DNA of 64,000 nt from Agrobacterium tumefaciens (GTDB taxonomy: Bacteria > Pseudomonadota > Alphaproteobacteria > Rhizobiales > Rhizobiaceae): NCBI RefSeq assembly GCF_013337285.1, contig NZ_SUPW01000010.1, positions 62,001-126,000 of the forward strand. Reading direction: 5' to 3'. This document shows, piece by piece, positions 1-9,355 of the stretch (position 1 is the stretch's first letter; the number at the start of each line of letters is the position of its first letter). A program made the position numbers and the translations under genes. Below the pieces are notes generated by a model, which saw nothing but the letters and a program-made list of their open reading frames with translations, was not told the origin of the DNA and made no database searches.

Positions 1-876
1 GAGCGGCTCGACAGCCGTTACCGTTCCCTCAAGCGTAAACGTTCCCTGTGCAGCACCATTCTCGCCGACCAGCAGATCATGCGGCCGGACGCCGATCAGA
101 AGTTCGCCCGTGGCGGAGAGTGCAACGCTGCTGGTTGTTTTGGTCCCTCGCAACAGGTTCATCGAGGGGCTGCCGATGAAGCGGGCGGTAAATACATCGA
201 CAGGCGTTTCGTAAAGTTCCGTCGGCGTGCCGACCTGCAGTATATGGCCGTCCTTCATCACCACGATACGATCCGCCATGGTCATGGCTTCTACCTGATC
301 ATGGGTGACGTAGACGGTTGTCGTCTTAAGACGTTGATGCAAGCGTTTGATTTCAATGCGCATCTGCGAACGCAACTGGGCGTCGAGATTGGACAGCGGC
401 TCGTCGAACAGAAAGGCGGCGGGATCACGCACCATGGCACGACCGATGGCGACGCGCTGCCGCTGGCCGCCCGACAGGGCCGCGGGACGACGGTCGAGCA
501 GGGCCTCCAGCCCCAGTACCCGGCCGGCCTCTTCAATGCGTCGGTTCTTTTCCGTCTTGTCGAGTTTTGCAGTGTAAAGTCCGAAACCGATATTCTGGCG
601 AACCGTCATATGCGGGTAGATCGCATAGTTCTGGAAGACCATGGCGATGTTGCGCTGTTTCGGTTCTTTCTCGTTGACGACGTTTCCGGCGATCTTCAGC
701 GTGCCGTCGGAAATCTCCTCCAGCCCGGCGATCATGCGCAGCGTGGTGGATTTTCCGCAGCCGGAGGGGCCGACGAAAACGACGAATTCGCCGTCTTCAA
801 TGGCCAGATCTATGCCTTTGACCGCCTCGACCTTGCCGTAGCGCTTCACGAGTTGATTGAGTTCGATTGTCGCCAT
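1..876 (-). CDS. CUT1-type sugar ABC importer ATP-binding subunit (partial, C-terminus off the window)
   Basis: ATPase subunit that would power the two permeases encoded upstream on the same strand. The 292 visible codons show Walker A (GPSGCGKST, residues about 36-44), the [10 protein letters not shown] signature, Walker B ([11 protein letters not shown]) and the switch His in VTHDQVEAM, then the start of the C-terminal OB/TOBE region. The remainder lies beyond base 1. The ATG overlaps the stop of the lyase gene (TAATG), which suggests translational coupling. It belongs to an operon read leftwards from 5446. UgpC, MsmK and MalK all look like this, so the sugar cannot be deduced from this subunit. 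Confidence 0.93.
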   Translation of the reverse strand, partial: MATIELNQLVKRYGKVEAVKGIDLAIEDGEFVVFVGPSGCGKSTTLRMIAGLEEISDGTLKIAGNVVNEKEPKQRNIAMVFQNYAIYPHMTVRQNIGFGLYTAKLDKTEKNRRIEEAGRVLGLEALLDRRPAALSGGQRQRVAIGRAMVRDPAAFLFDEPLSNLDAQLRSQMRIEIKRLHQRLKTTTVYVTHDQVEAMTMADRIVVMKDGHILQVGTPTELYETPVDVFTARFIGSPSMNLLRGTKTTSSVALSATGELLIGVRPHDLLVGENGAAQGTFTLEGTVTAVEPL

Positions 877-2390
877 TATCGCGCTCCCGTCAGGGCGGTG
901 AATTTCTCTGCCAGTTCGGCGGCCTTCGCCGCTTCATGGTTGGTGGATTGTTGTGCCTCAGCCTCAAATGCACCAAGCTTGCCGCGATAGGCTGCAAACG
1001 CCTCCCGCATCGGTTCAGGCGCCGGGCCGCCGAAACGGCTGCGCACCGCGACGAAGTGCTCCGGCGAGACGATCTCCCTGAACTTTTCTTCGTTGATCCC
1101 CGTCTCGCGTCCTGTCAGTTCACTGAAAGCCCTAAGAAACGGCTGGTAACCGTCATTGGGCAGATCGCCCTTCAGCGCGACGACGGTTTTGGCGACGGTT
1201 GCGGCAATTTCGTGAGCCTGCCGGAATGACAGGTCTTCGATGCGGACAAGCGAATCCGCCAGTTCCGTGATGGTGATGCAGGAACGGCGAATGTTCTGGT
1301 CGACCCTTTCAGGATCGATGCTGATCTGGCCGACGAGGCTGGAGAGGAGATCGAGCACCCGGCCGGCGGAGGCGAAGGCTTCATAACCCATGCCCTGCGT
1401 TTCGCCTTCGCTGTCATTCATGTCGGTGAAGGGCGTGTTGTGCATCACGTCAAGCATGGTCCGCGCCCGACCGAATGTCTGGCTGGCGAGGTGGCGCAAA
1501 TGCTCGATCGGCACCGGGTTGCGCTTCTGCGGCATGATCGAGGAAATCTGCACCAGCGAATTTGGCACATAGATTTGGCCGACCTCAAAACTCGTCCAGA
1601 ACTGGAAATCCTGAATAAGCCTACCGAGATGCAGGAACATCAGTTCAATCGCGCCATAGGTCGCCGTCGTATAATCCACGGCGGCGATGCAGGAATAGGA
1701 ATTGCGCAGCGGCGCGGAAAAGCCCAGCAATTCAGCGACGCGTGCACGGTCGATGGGGAAGCCCGAGGTGGTGATAGCGGCAGCGCCCATCGGCGAGAGA
1801 TCGACGATGCGGCGGGCCTCGGCGAAGCGATCGATATCCCGGATCAGTACCTCGATGGCGGCGGAGAGATAGTGGCCGAAGGTGGTGGGCTGGGCCGGCT
1901 GCCCATGCGTATAAGCTACAATCAGGGTTGATTGATTGCGTTCGGCGGCATCGATCAGCGCTTTCAGCAGAACACGCGCCTTGGCAGTGAGCGTGTCGAT
2001 CTTGTCCTTGAGGCCGATCTTGAACAGCGTGTGGTCGATATCGTTGCGCGAACGCGCCGTGTGAAGGCGGCCGGCGACATCGACACCGATGCGGGCTTTC
2101 AGCTCCTTCTCGATCAGGAAGAAGAAATCCTCGACATCGCCGGTATAGACGAGCTCAGATGGTTCGATGGTCCTGTCGATGTCTTCAAGCGCGCCGGCGA
2201 TTTTGGCCGCCGTTTCGGCATCGAGAATGCCGGTTTCGCGCAACATGACCAGATGGGCGCGGTCTATGCGGCGGAAACCGTCGACATGGTGGTTCTTGGC
2301 GCCGTCGAACAGCGGACGCAGCACCGTTTCCTTGTAGACAGGATCGGGAAACTTGCTGGTATCCGACAGGCGCGGGTTGATATCGGCCAT
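876..2390 (-). CDS. argininosuccinate lyase-family C-N lyase inside a sugar-type ABC operon
   Basis: Member of the fumarase/aspartase superfamily, 504 residues, somewhat longer than housekeeping ArgH. Family motifs are [11 protein letters not shown] (108-117), the acid/base region [10 protein letters not shown] (His162) and the signature [10 protein letters not shown] (283-292) with its catalytic Ser. Family members release fumarate from an N-succinyl-type compound. The location between CUT1 permeases and their ATPase argues against arginine synthesis and for catabolism of the imported compound. Ethylenediamine-disuccinate lyases are a related family and a possible alternative. An AAAGGAT Shine-Dalgarno overlaps the permease stop. 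The fold is certain, the substrate unknown. Confidence 0.85.
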   Translation of the reverse strand: MADINPRLSDTSKFPDPVYKETVLRPLFDGAKNHHVDGFRRIDRAHLVMLRETGILDAETAAKIAGALEDIDRTIEPSELVYTGDVEDFFFLIEKELKARIGVDVAGRLHTARSRNDIDHTLFKIGLKDKIDTLTAKARVLLKALIDAAERNQSTLIVAYTHGQPAQPTTFGHYLSAAIEVLIRDIDRFAEARRIVDLSPMGAAAITTSGFPIDRARVAELLGFSAPLRNSYSCIAAVDYTTATYGAIELMFLHLGRLIQDFQFWTSFEVGQIYVPNSLVQISSIMPQKRNPVPIEHLRHLASQTFGRARTMLDVMHNTPFTDMNDSEGETQGMGYEAFASAGRVLDLLSSLVGQISIDPERVDQNIRRSCITITELADSLVRIEDLSFRQAHEIAATVAKTVVALKGDLPNDGYQPFLRAFSELTGRETGINEEKFREIVSPEHFVAVRSRFGGPAPEPMREAFAAYRGKLGAFEAEAQQSTNHEAAKAAELAEKFTALTGAR

Positions 2391-2394
2391 GATA

Positions 2395-3237
2395 TTATCC
2401 TTTCAGACCCGCCAGCATCACACCGCGCACGATGTAGCGTTGCAGGACGATGAAGACGATGAGGGTGGGGATGGTCGCAATGGCTGCGCCCGTCATGATC
2501 ATTTCCCACTGGATTTGCTGTTCCACGGCGAAGCTCGATAACCCGACTGGCAGGGTGTAAAGTTCCTTGCTTGTCGTGACGATCAGCGGCCAGAAAAATG
2601 CCGTCCAGTTGCCGAGGAAGGTGAAGATCGCGAGTGCGGAAAGCGCCGGTGTCACCAGTGGCAGGGCGACTTTCCACCAGATCTGGAACTCGTTCAGCCC
2701 ATCGACACGCGCTGCCTCGAGAAAGTCGTTCGGAACCGTTTCGAAAAACTGCTTCATCAGGAAGGTGCCGAAAGCCGTCATCATGCCGGGGAACATGATG
2801 CCCCAGTAGCTGTCGAGCCAGCCCAGCTGGCTGGACATCAGATACCACGGGATGACCAGCATTTCTGTCGGTATCATCAACGTCGAGAGGATGGCGAGGA
2901 AGATGAAGTAGCGTCCGCGAAACTCGAATTTCGCCAGGGTATAACCGACCAGACTGTCGAAAAAGCAGTTGGAGACGGTGACGAGGACCGCAACCAGCGT
3001 CGAGTTGAAGAACCAGCGCAGGAAACGGCCATCGGCCATCACGGTCATGTAGTTCGCAATTGTCGGTGCTGCGGGAATGAGCCTGAGATCATAGACCTGA
3101 TCCGCCGTCTTGAACGAGGTCGCGAACATGAACAGCAGCGGCGAAACCATGATCAGGCCGCCGATGAACAGCAGCGTCCAGGCGATGATGCGGCCGGGGC
3201 GGATGCGGGCGTGGGAGAGTGGCAAGGCTTCGCTCAT
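2395..3237 (-). CDS. CUT1 ABC transporter permease (MalG type)
   Basis: Inner-membrane permease of 280 residues with about six hydrophobic segments, beginning with one near residues 14-34. The coupling (EAA) loop reads EAARVDGLNEFQIWWKVALPL around residues 180-200, typical of MalG-like subunits that contact the ATPase. The start overlaps the stop of the partner permease by four bases, and the lyase gene follows four bases after the stop. With the preceding permease it should form the membrane heterodimer of the importer. Substrate is unknown; the lyase and the divergent deacetylase suggest a modified amino-sugar or an N-substituted compound. Confidence 0.93.
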   Translation of the reverse strand: MSEALPLSHARIRPGRIIAWTLLFIGGLIMVSPLLFMFATSFKTADQVYDLRLIPAAPTIANYMTVMADGRFLRWFFNSTLVAVLVTVSNCFFDSLVGYTLAKFEFRGRYFIFLAILSTLMIPTEMLVIPWYLMSSQLGWLDSYWGIMFPGMMTAFGTFLMKQFFETVPNDFLEAARVDGLNEFQIWWKVALPLVTPALSALAIFTFLGNWTAFFWPLIVTTSKELYTLPVGLSSFAVEQQIQWEMIMTGAAIATIPTLIVFIVLQRYIVRGVMLAGLKG

Positions 3238-4175
3238 TTCTTTTCCCTCAGCACCCAGAGCTGGACCAGCGACACGACAAGAAGAATGGTGAAAAGAACG
3301 ACCGTCTGCGCAGCGGCATAACCCATCGCATAGGAATTGAATGCGGTCTGGTAGATCATCAGCACGAGCGGTTTGGTGGAGCCGAGCGGCCCGCCCGGAT
3401 CGTTGGTTGTCATGTTATAGACCTGGTCAAAAATACGGAGGAAACCGATCGAGGAAAACACGACAAGGAAAACGGTGGTGGGTTTCAGAAGCGGAAGCGT
3501 GATCTTGCGAAGGATCGCCCATTCACCCAGACCGTCGATGCGGGCGGCTTCGTAGAAAGTCGTTGGAATGGCGCGCAGGCCGGCCATGAAGATGATGATC
3601 TGGAACCCGAGCCCCGCCCAGATGGCCGTTACCATGACGGAATAAAGCGCCTGATCGGTGGAGCGGATAAATGGCTGCTGGGGAATGCCGATCATGCCGA
3701 GCACGTCGTTGATGATGCCGATGGGCGGCGGCTGATAAAACCAGCGCCAGACCCAGGCCATCGCCGCTGCGGTGGTCAGGTAGGGCAGAAAATAAAGCGC
3801 GCGGATGAAACCGTGCAGAATGCGCACCCGGTCGAGATAAAAGGCAATGACGAAAGCCAGCACGAGGCTGATCGGCGTGCCGACGATAAGATAGGTGAAG
3901 GTATTCTTGAACACCCTCCAGAATTGCGGGTCCTTGAACAGCTTGACGTAGTTGGCAATGCCGATGAACTTTGCCGGCCGCAGCAGGTCCCAGTTGGTGA
4001 AGGACAGGTAGAAGGCCTGCAGCGTCGGGTAAAAACGGATGACGCTGTAAAACAGGATCGGGATTGCCAAAAAGCTCCAGATCCACAAAAGCCGTTTGGT
4101 ACGCATGGAAAGGCGATCTCCGAAGGAGCCGCCGGGGCGGCCGGATGCCGCCCCCTGTTGATCTATCGCTGTCAT
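3234..4175 (-). CDS. CUT1 ABC transporter permease (MalF/UgpA type)
   Basis: First of the two membrane permeases, 313 residues, with an N-terminal cytosolic stretch and then six or so transmembrane segments. The EAA loop reads EAARIDGLGEWAILRKITLPL at about residues 211-231. It lies 17 bases downstream of the solute-binding protein gene and overlaps the next permease gene (ATGA), the standard binding protein, permease, permease order. It acts in the inner membrane as partner of the MalG-type subunit. Confidence 0.93.
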   Translation of the reverse strand: MTAIDQQGAASGRPGGSFGDRLSMRTKRLLWIWSFLAIPILFYSVIRFYPTLQAFYLSFTNWDLLRPAKFIGIANYVKLFKDPQFWRVFKNTFTYLIVGTPISLVLAFVIAFYLDRVRILHGFIRALYFLPYLTTAAAMAWVWRWFYQPPPIGIINDVLGMIGIPQQPFIRSTDQALYSVMVTAIWAGLGFQIIIFMAGLRAIPTTFYEAARIDGLGEWAILRKITLPLLKPTTVFLVVFSSIGFLRIFDQVYNMTTNDPGGPLGSTKPLVLMIYQTAFNSYAMGYAAAQTVVLFTILLVVSLVQLWVLREKK

Positions 4176-4192
4176 GTCTGAACCTGCGGTTT

Positions 4193-5446
4193 TCAGGGTT
4201 TCGCCGCGTCGATGATTTCCTGCTCGGCCTCGGCGGCCTGCTTGATGGAATCTTCGACCGACTGACCTTCGAGCAGGACCCGGTTGGTCATGTCGATGGC
4301 GTTCTGCCGCTGGGCGGCTTCATCCATGAACAGCGTTGTATGGGCATATTCCAGACCCTTCAGGAACGGTGCGTAGATCGGGTCCTTCAGGTTTTCTTCG
4401 GTCAGCGCCGCTGAGCGCCGCGCCGGCAATTCGCCCACCGTCTTCAGCCAGATCGCCATGGCCTCAGGCGAGGAGATATAGGCGAGGAACTTCTTGGAGG
4501 CCTCAAACTCTTCACCTGTTGTCTTGGCGCTGATGCCGTTGGCGAAGTAGCTGGCATAGTTGGAGCGGATATTCTTGTCATTGGTGGGAAGTTCGGTCAC
4601 GCCCCACTCAAAATCCTTGATGGTGCGGAACGAGCCCAACCGGAAGGTGCCGTCGATGGTCATGCCGGCTTTGCCAGCGCGGAACGCGGCCTGGCCTTCA
4701 TCCATGAAGCCGACCTGACCGATTTTCTTTTCAAGCTGCAGGCTGGTGTAGAATTTCAGCGCCTGCACGCCGGCCTCGCTGTTATAGGTAACCTTCTGGT
4801 CGTTGTCGGTGTAGGGTTCGCCACCATATTGGCGAATGAGGATCTCACGCCACCACTGGTGATCCTGGCCGCCCATGTCGAGCGTGGAGCCGGCGACCGT
4901 CAGGTTTCCGGCGGCGTCGTGCTTGGCGATCTTTTCCGCCGCGGCAACAAATTCGTCGAGCGTCTTTGGCGGATTGGCAGCGTCCAGACCGGCCTCGGTG
5001 AAGAGCTTCTTGTTGTAGAAGAGCGCCAGCGAGCGAACCGCCGTCGGCAGGCCGTAATAGTCATCGCCGCGCTTCATGGCGCTGACGATCGGGAAGAATT
5101 CACTCTCGATCTTGTCATGCGGGAAAGCATCTTTAGGCAGCGGTTGCAGGATGCCGCCGGCCGCGAACTTGTCCAGCCAGCCATAGAACAGCTGCATCAC
5201 GTCAGGGCCTTTGCCGGAAAGATTGGCGGCGATGACGCGCGTCTGGTAATCGGCGTAAGGAAAGGTCACCTGCTTGACGGTGATGTCAGGATTGGCCTTC
5301 TGGAATTCCGCGATCAGCTCATCCATGGCCTTTACGCGTGTGTCGAAGACATATTGCCAATATTCGATTTCAACCGCCTGCGCGGCGTTGAATGCAAATG
5401 TGCTGAAACCGGCGACCAAGCCGGCGAACAGAGTTGCCCTGCGCAT
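4193..5446 (-). CDS. extracellular solute-binding protein, family 1 (sugar type)
   Basis: Periplasmic binding protein of 417 residues that would capture the substrate of this importer. An N-terminal signal peptide ends in AQA before VEIEYWQY, a classic family-1 mature start. I chose the ATG at 5446 because GGAGGG lies a few bases upstream; the frame stays open further up but that extension has no signal-peptide character. It is the promoter-proximal gene of the leftward operon and diverges from the ROK repressor at 5707. An inverted repeat in the shared intergenic region (5627-5644) may control it. Confidence 0.93.
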   Translation of the reverse strand: MRRATLFAGLVAGFSTFAFNAAQAVEIEYWQYVFDTRVKAMDELIAEFQKANPDITVKQVTFPYADYQTRVIAANLSGKGPDVMQLFYGWLDKFAAGGILQPLPKDAFPHDKIESEFFPIVSAMKRGDDYYGLPTAVRSLALFYNKKLFTEAGLDAANPPKTLDEFVAAAEKIAKHDAAGNLTVAGSTLDMGGQDHQWWREILIRQYGGEPYTDNDQKVTYNSEAGVQALKFYTSLQLEKKIGQVGFMDEGQAAFRAGKAGMTIDGTFRLGSFRTIKDFEWGVTELPTNDKNIRSNYASYFANGISAKTTGEEFEASKKFLAYISSPEAMAIWLKTVGELPARRSAALTEENLKDPIYAPFLKGLEYAHTTLFMDEAAQRQNAIDMTNRVLLEGQSVEDSIKQAAEAEQEIIDAAKP

Positions 5447-5626
5447 GTAACCCTCCATTTCCTCCGTCCGGTCTTCCGGATGCGGAGTGATCGTTCCCTT
5501 TATCCGCACTTTCGCGCGCACTCATTGACTCGGCCGGCAACGGGAATTTTCCTGTCCCGTCCCCCATGTGAGCCTGACCCCCGGTCGTCCTCTACGGTTC
5601 TCCGAACACGGGCATTTGTCAATAAG

Positions 5627-5644
5627 ATAATTTACTTGAATTAT
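5627..5644. promoter_or_regulatory. inverted repeat between the ROK repressor and the sugar importer operon
   Basis: Perfect 6-base arms ATAATT and AATTAT around a 6-base spacer, in an AT-rich patch between divergent genes. The position fits an operator for the adjacent ROK-family protein controlling both directions. Only one copy is visible, so this is a positional inference. Confidence 0.4.
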
Positions 5645-5706
5645 TATATTGCGCTTATCGTCATTTGGACGTTATGAATTTTCTATGGGACGGGGAAATT
5701 GAAGAG

Positions 5707-6933
5707 ATGACGGTGCACACGGTGGATGCCTATCCCGTAGCAATCGGAAAAAATCCTGAGCGGAGCCGCGAGCATAACAGGCGAGTCGTCCTCGACCTCG
5801 TCAGGCGGCACGGATCGCTCGGCCGCGCCCAGATCGCCAAGATCACCCATCTGACAGCCCAGGCGGTTGCCAATATCGTCGATGAGCTGGTGGGTGAGGA
5901 GTTGCTGAAGGAACTCGGCCGCCGCCGCACCGGCAGGGGCCAGCCGCCGATCCAGTTCGCCGTCAATCCGGATGGCGGCGCGACGATCGGTGTGGAAATC
6001 GCCGCCGACCATATGGTCACCGTCGGCCTTGATCTTGCCGGAGCGCTGCGCACCCATCGCGTCACGCCGCTTAAGGACACCACACCGGAGGCCATATTCA
6101 AGGCCTTTGCCGCCGAGCATGCGGCTGTTGCGAAAAATCTCGGATGCAGACTGCTCGGCACCGGCGTCGTCATGCCGGGGCCTTTTGAGATCGATGGCAT
6201 GACATCGGTGGGGCCAACGACCCTTTCCGGCTGGGGCGGCATCGATGCCCGCCAGATGCTGAGTGATGCCTGCGGCCAGCCGGTGGTGGTGGAAAATGAC
6301 GCGACAGCTGCTGCTGTCGGCGAGCGACTGTTCGGCGCGGGGCTGGCGATCCCCAATTTCTGCATGATCTATTTCGGCGTCGGTATCGGTCTTGGCATCA
6401 TTCAGGACGGCTCGCCCTATCGCGGCGCATTCGGAAACGCCGGCGAAATCGGCCACGTCACCGTATCGCCGAAAGGAAGGCCTTGCCCTTCCTGTGGGCA
6501 AAGAGGGTGTCTGGAGGCCTATGCGTCCGTCTACGTGCTGAAGGAGAAACTCGTGAGCGCCGGTGTCGTGGATACGGAGCTTGACGATCTTGACGCCCTG
6601 TTCAAGGCGGGCAATCCCGTGGTGATGGAGTGGATCGACGAGGCCGCCGCCCATCTCGCGCCGATGATTGCCATGCTGGAGAACATTCTCGATCCGCAAA
6701 CAGTCATCCTCGGCGGTGCGCTGCCGGAGGTCATCATCAGCGAAATCATTCAGCGCATGGGGGATTTGCCGACCTCGGTCGCAAGCCGGCGGCAGCGGGA
6801 ACTGCCGCGTGTCATGCACGGCAAATCCGGGCAGTTGACCGCCGCCCTTGGCGCTGCGGCACTGCCGCTGTTCGACATCGTTACACCAAAACTGGAGACA
6901 TCCCCGGGAGCCGCAGCACAGGCGCCGGGCTGA
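5707..6933 (+). CDS. ROK-family transcriptional repressor
   Basis: Regulator with an N-terminal winged helix (about residues 15-70, LGRAQIAKITHLTAQAVANIV) fused to a ROK sugar-kinase-like domain. The zinc-binding ROK signature CPSCGQRGCLEAYAS is present, as is the ENDATAAAVGE motif. It diverges from the importer operon ending at 1 and lies upstream of the deacetylase gene, so it probably controls both in response to the imported sugar or its phosphate. The start is uncertain: the frame also holds an ATG at 5674 and a TTG at 5665. The ATG at 5707 (MTVHTVDAYP) is preferred for its purine-rich leader. Confidence 0.88.
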   Translation: MTVHTVDAYPVAIGKNPERSREHNRRVVLDLVRRHGSLGRAQIAKITHLTAQAVANIVDELVGEELLKELGRRRTGRGQPPIQFAVNPDGGATIGVEIAADHMVTVGLDLAGALRTHRVTPLKDTTPEAIFKAFAAEHAAVAKNLGCRLLGTGVVMPGPFEIDGMTSVGPTTLSGWGGIDARQMLSDACGQPVVVENDATAAAVGERLFGAGLAIPNFCMIYFGVGIGLGIIQDGSPYRGAFGNAGEIGHVTVSPKGRPCPSCGQRGCLEAYASVYVLKEKLVSAGVVDTELDDLDALFKAGNPVVMEWIDEAAAHLAPMIAMLENILDPQTVILGGALPEVIISEIIQRMGDLPTSVASRRQRELPRVMHGKSGQLTAALGAAALPLFDIVTPKLETSPGAAAQAPG

Positions 6934-6952
6934 ATATTGGAGGAGACCGCCC

Positions 6953-9355
6953 ATGCTTACCCCTCGGGAGCGCATCGAACGGCAGATGGCCGATCCATGG
7001 CTCATTCGCCTGCACCGCAAGCTGAGCGCGCTGAAATCCACCGCCACCGTCATGCATACCGGCGCACATCCGGATGATGAGCAGAACGGCCTTCTAGCCT
7101 ATTTCCGCATGGAACTGGGCATGCGGATCATCATCGCCTGTTCGACACGCGGCGAGGGCGGGCAGAACGCGCTGGGGCCGGAAAGACTGGGCGCGCTTGG
7201 CGTCATTCGCTCGCGGGAACTCGAAGAGGCCGCCCGTGTCATCGATGCCGACATAAGCTGGCTCGGCCACGGACCGGCGGATATGATCCACGATTTCGGC
7301 TTCTCCAAGGATGGCGACCAGACCTTCGGCCGCTGGGGGCAGCAGCGCATCGTTGAGCGGCTGGTGCGGGCCTATCGCAAGGAACGGCCCGATATCGTCA
7401 TCCCGACATTTCTCGATGTGCCGGGGCAGCACGGGCATCACCGCGCCATGACGCGGGCTGCAAGAAGCGCGATTGCGCTGGCGGCCGATCCTTCCGCTTA
7501 CCCTGAGCATTTTTCCGAGGGGCTGAAGCCCTGGAAGGTGGCGAAGTTCTACCTTCCGGCATGGTCGGGCGGTGGCGATACCTATGATGACGAAGTGCCG
7601 CCGCCGGAAACGACACTGACGATCAATGCGGCCGGCAAGGAGCAGGCGACCGGTGCGGAATATGACCGGATCGGCGAATGGTCACGTTATTACCATGCCT
7701 CGCAGGGAATGGGGCATTGGCCGAAGCGGGCGCAGGAACTCTGGCCGCTTCATCTTGAACTCTCTGACGCCGCCAATCGAGAAGAAGGATCGATCCTCGA
7801 TAACCTGCCATCGACGCTCGCCGCCCTTGCCAGCATTGCGGAGCTGGATGCCGAATCCAAAAATGCATTGGTCGAGGCTGAACAGGCCATCAACCGGGCG
7901 ATTGCGGCCTTTCCCCACACGCGGGAAATCACCAGATCACTGCTTGATGCGGCAGCCCTTCTGCAAAAGGTGGATGAAGCCGCGGCAAGTGAATTCACGG
8001 ACTTGCACGGCCACAGGATCGCGCGCAAGCAGGCCGAAGTCGATGCTGCCATTCTGACCGCGCTTAATCTTTTCGAGCGAGCCTATGCCGAGCCGGCTGA
8101 GATCGTTCCGGGTGGTGAAACATCGCTTTATGTTGAGCTTTCCGACCGGGCGGCCGATTTCGATGTCAAGGTGACGCCGGTCCTTCCGAGTGGTGTGTCT
8201 TCATCCGTCAAGTCACTTGGCAGAACGATTGTTTTTTCCCTTGTGGCCGATCAAACCGCGGCTGTCTCAGGTCTCTATCAGCCGGACTGGAAAGCCGCTG
8301 GCGGCAACGGCCATGGTTTCGTGCGTGTGGCTGCAAGACTGGAAGGCAGGGAGGTGTCCGCCTTTTTCGATCTGGAAGAACCGTTTTTCGTTACGCCGGC
8401 GCAGTCGCTCACACTTTCGCCGGATGCATTTCTCGTTCCGCTGGGACAAGGCCGGGATACACATGTGTTTCAGGCCCTTGTGAAAGGCGCGGATACACCG
8501 CTGTCATTCAGGAGCGCCGGCGGCTGGAATGCGCAAAAATCGGGAGACGACTGGATTGCCGAACGTGCAGGCGAGGGCGCGGCGGGGCTTTCACAGCTTG
8601 AGGCGTTTTCCGGGTCGCAGCCGGCTTTCCAGATCACCCCTATCGCCTATCCGCATATTGGCCGGGCGCGGTTTCTGGCCCCGTCCGTTCTAAAAATCCT
8701 GTCGCTGGACCTCAAGCTGCCCAAGGGCGCGCGGATCGGTTATGTCGGCGGCGGTGCGGACCGGGTCGGTTCATGGCTGTCGCGCATGGGCCTCGATGTT
8801 ACCGAACTCGACGCGCAGGCGCTCGGCGGCGATCTCTCGTCATTCACGACAATTGTCGTCGGCATATTCGCCTTCGGCATCCGTAGGGATCTCACTGCTG
8901 CGACGGAGAAGCTTCACCGTTTTGTCGAAAACGGCGGCCATCTGGTCACGCTTTATCATCGGCCGACCGATGGATGGAACCCGGAGACAACGCCGGTCCG
9001 GCGTCTTGAAATCGGCAAGCCGTCCCTGCGCTGGCGGGTAACGGACCCGAAGGCGGAGGTGACGGTGCTGTTGCCCGATCATCCGCTGCTTGTCGGCCCC
9101 AACATCATCGACGCTGCCGACTGGGCAGGCTGGGACAAGGAGCGCGGGCTCTATTTCGCCTCGCGCTGGGATGATGTCTATGAGCCATTGCTTGCCATGC
9201 ATGATGTCGATGAGCAGCCGCTAAAAGGCGCGCTGGTCTCGGGCGTCATCGGCAAGGGCCGGCACACCCATACCAGCCTCGTGCTGCACCACCAGATGGA
9301 CAAGCTGGTGCCGGGGGCGTTCCGCCTCATGGCAAACCTTGTGCAACCGGCGTGA
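6953..9355 (+). CDS. PIG-L (LmbE-like) deacetylase with long C-terminal extension including an amidotransferase-like domain
   Basis: An 800-residue protein. The N-terminal ~250 residues are a PIG-L zinc deacetylase with GAHPDDE (HPDDE at 39-43) and the downstream GQHGHH motif. Typical PIG-L enzymes stop near residue 250-300. Here a middle region with beta-rich, NEW3-like character follows. Then a Rossmann-like domain at about 580-690 (IGYVGGGADRVGSWLSRMG, then FVENGGHLVTLYHR) resembles ThuA/class-I amidotransferase folds. GGAGGAG at 6939-6945 fixes the start. There is no obvious signal peptide, so it is presumably cytoplasmic. It lies between the ROK repressor and an EamA transporter, so N-deacetylation of an imported acetylamino compound is a reasonable guess. 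Confidence 0.82.
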   Translation: MLTPRERIERQMADPWLIRLHRKLSALKSTATVMHTGAHPDDEQNGLLAYFRMELGMRIIIACSTRGEGGQNALGPERLGALGVIRSRELEEAARVIDADISWLGHGPADMIHDFGFSKDGDQTFGRWGQQRIVERLVRAYRKERPDIVIPTFLDVPGQHGHHRAMTRAARSAIALAADPSAYPEHFSEGLKPWKVAKFYLPAWSGGGDTYDDEVPPPETTLTINAAGKEQATGAEYDRIGEWSRYYHASQGMGHWPKRAQELWPLHLELSDAANREEGSILDNLPSTLAALASIAELDAESKNALVEAEQAINRAIAAFPHTREITRSLLDAAALLQKVDEAAASEFTDLHGHRIARKQAEVDAAILTALNLFERAYAEPAEIVPGGETSLYVELSDRAADFDVKVTPVLPSGVSSSVKSLGRTIVFSLVADQTAAVSGLYQPDWKAAGGNGHGFVRVAARLEGREVSAFFDLEEPFFVTPAQSLTLSPDAFLVPLGQGRDTHVFQALVKGADTPLSFRSAGGWNAQKSGDDWIAERAGEGAAGLSQLEAFSGSQPAFQITPIAYPHIGRARFLAPSVLKILSLDLKLPKGARIGYVGGGADRVGSWLSRMGLDVTELDAQALGGDLSSFTTIVVGIFAFGIRRDLTAATEKLHRFVENGGHLVTLYHRPTDGWNPETTPVRRLEIGKPSLRWRVTDPKAEVTVLLPDHPLLVGPNIIDAADWAGWDKERGLYFASRWDDVYEPLLAMHDVDEQPLKGALVSGVIGKGRHTHTSLVLHHQMDKLVPGAFRLMANLVQPA

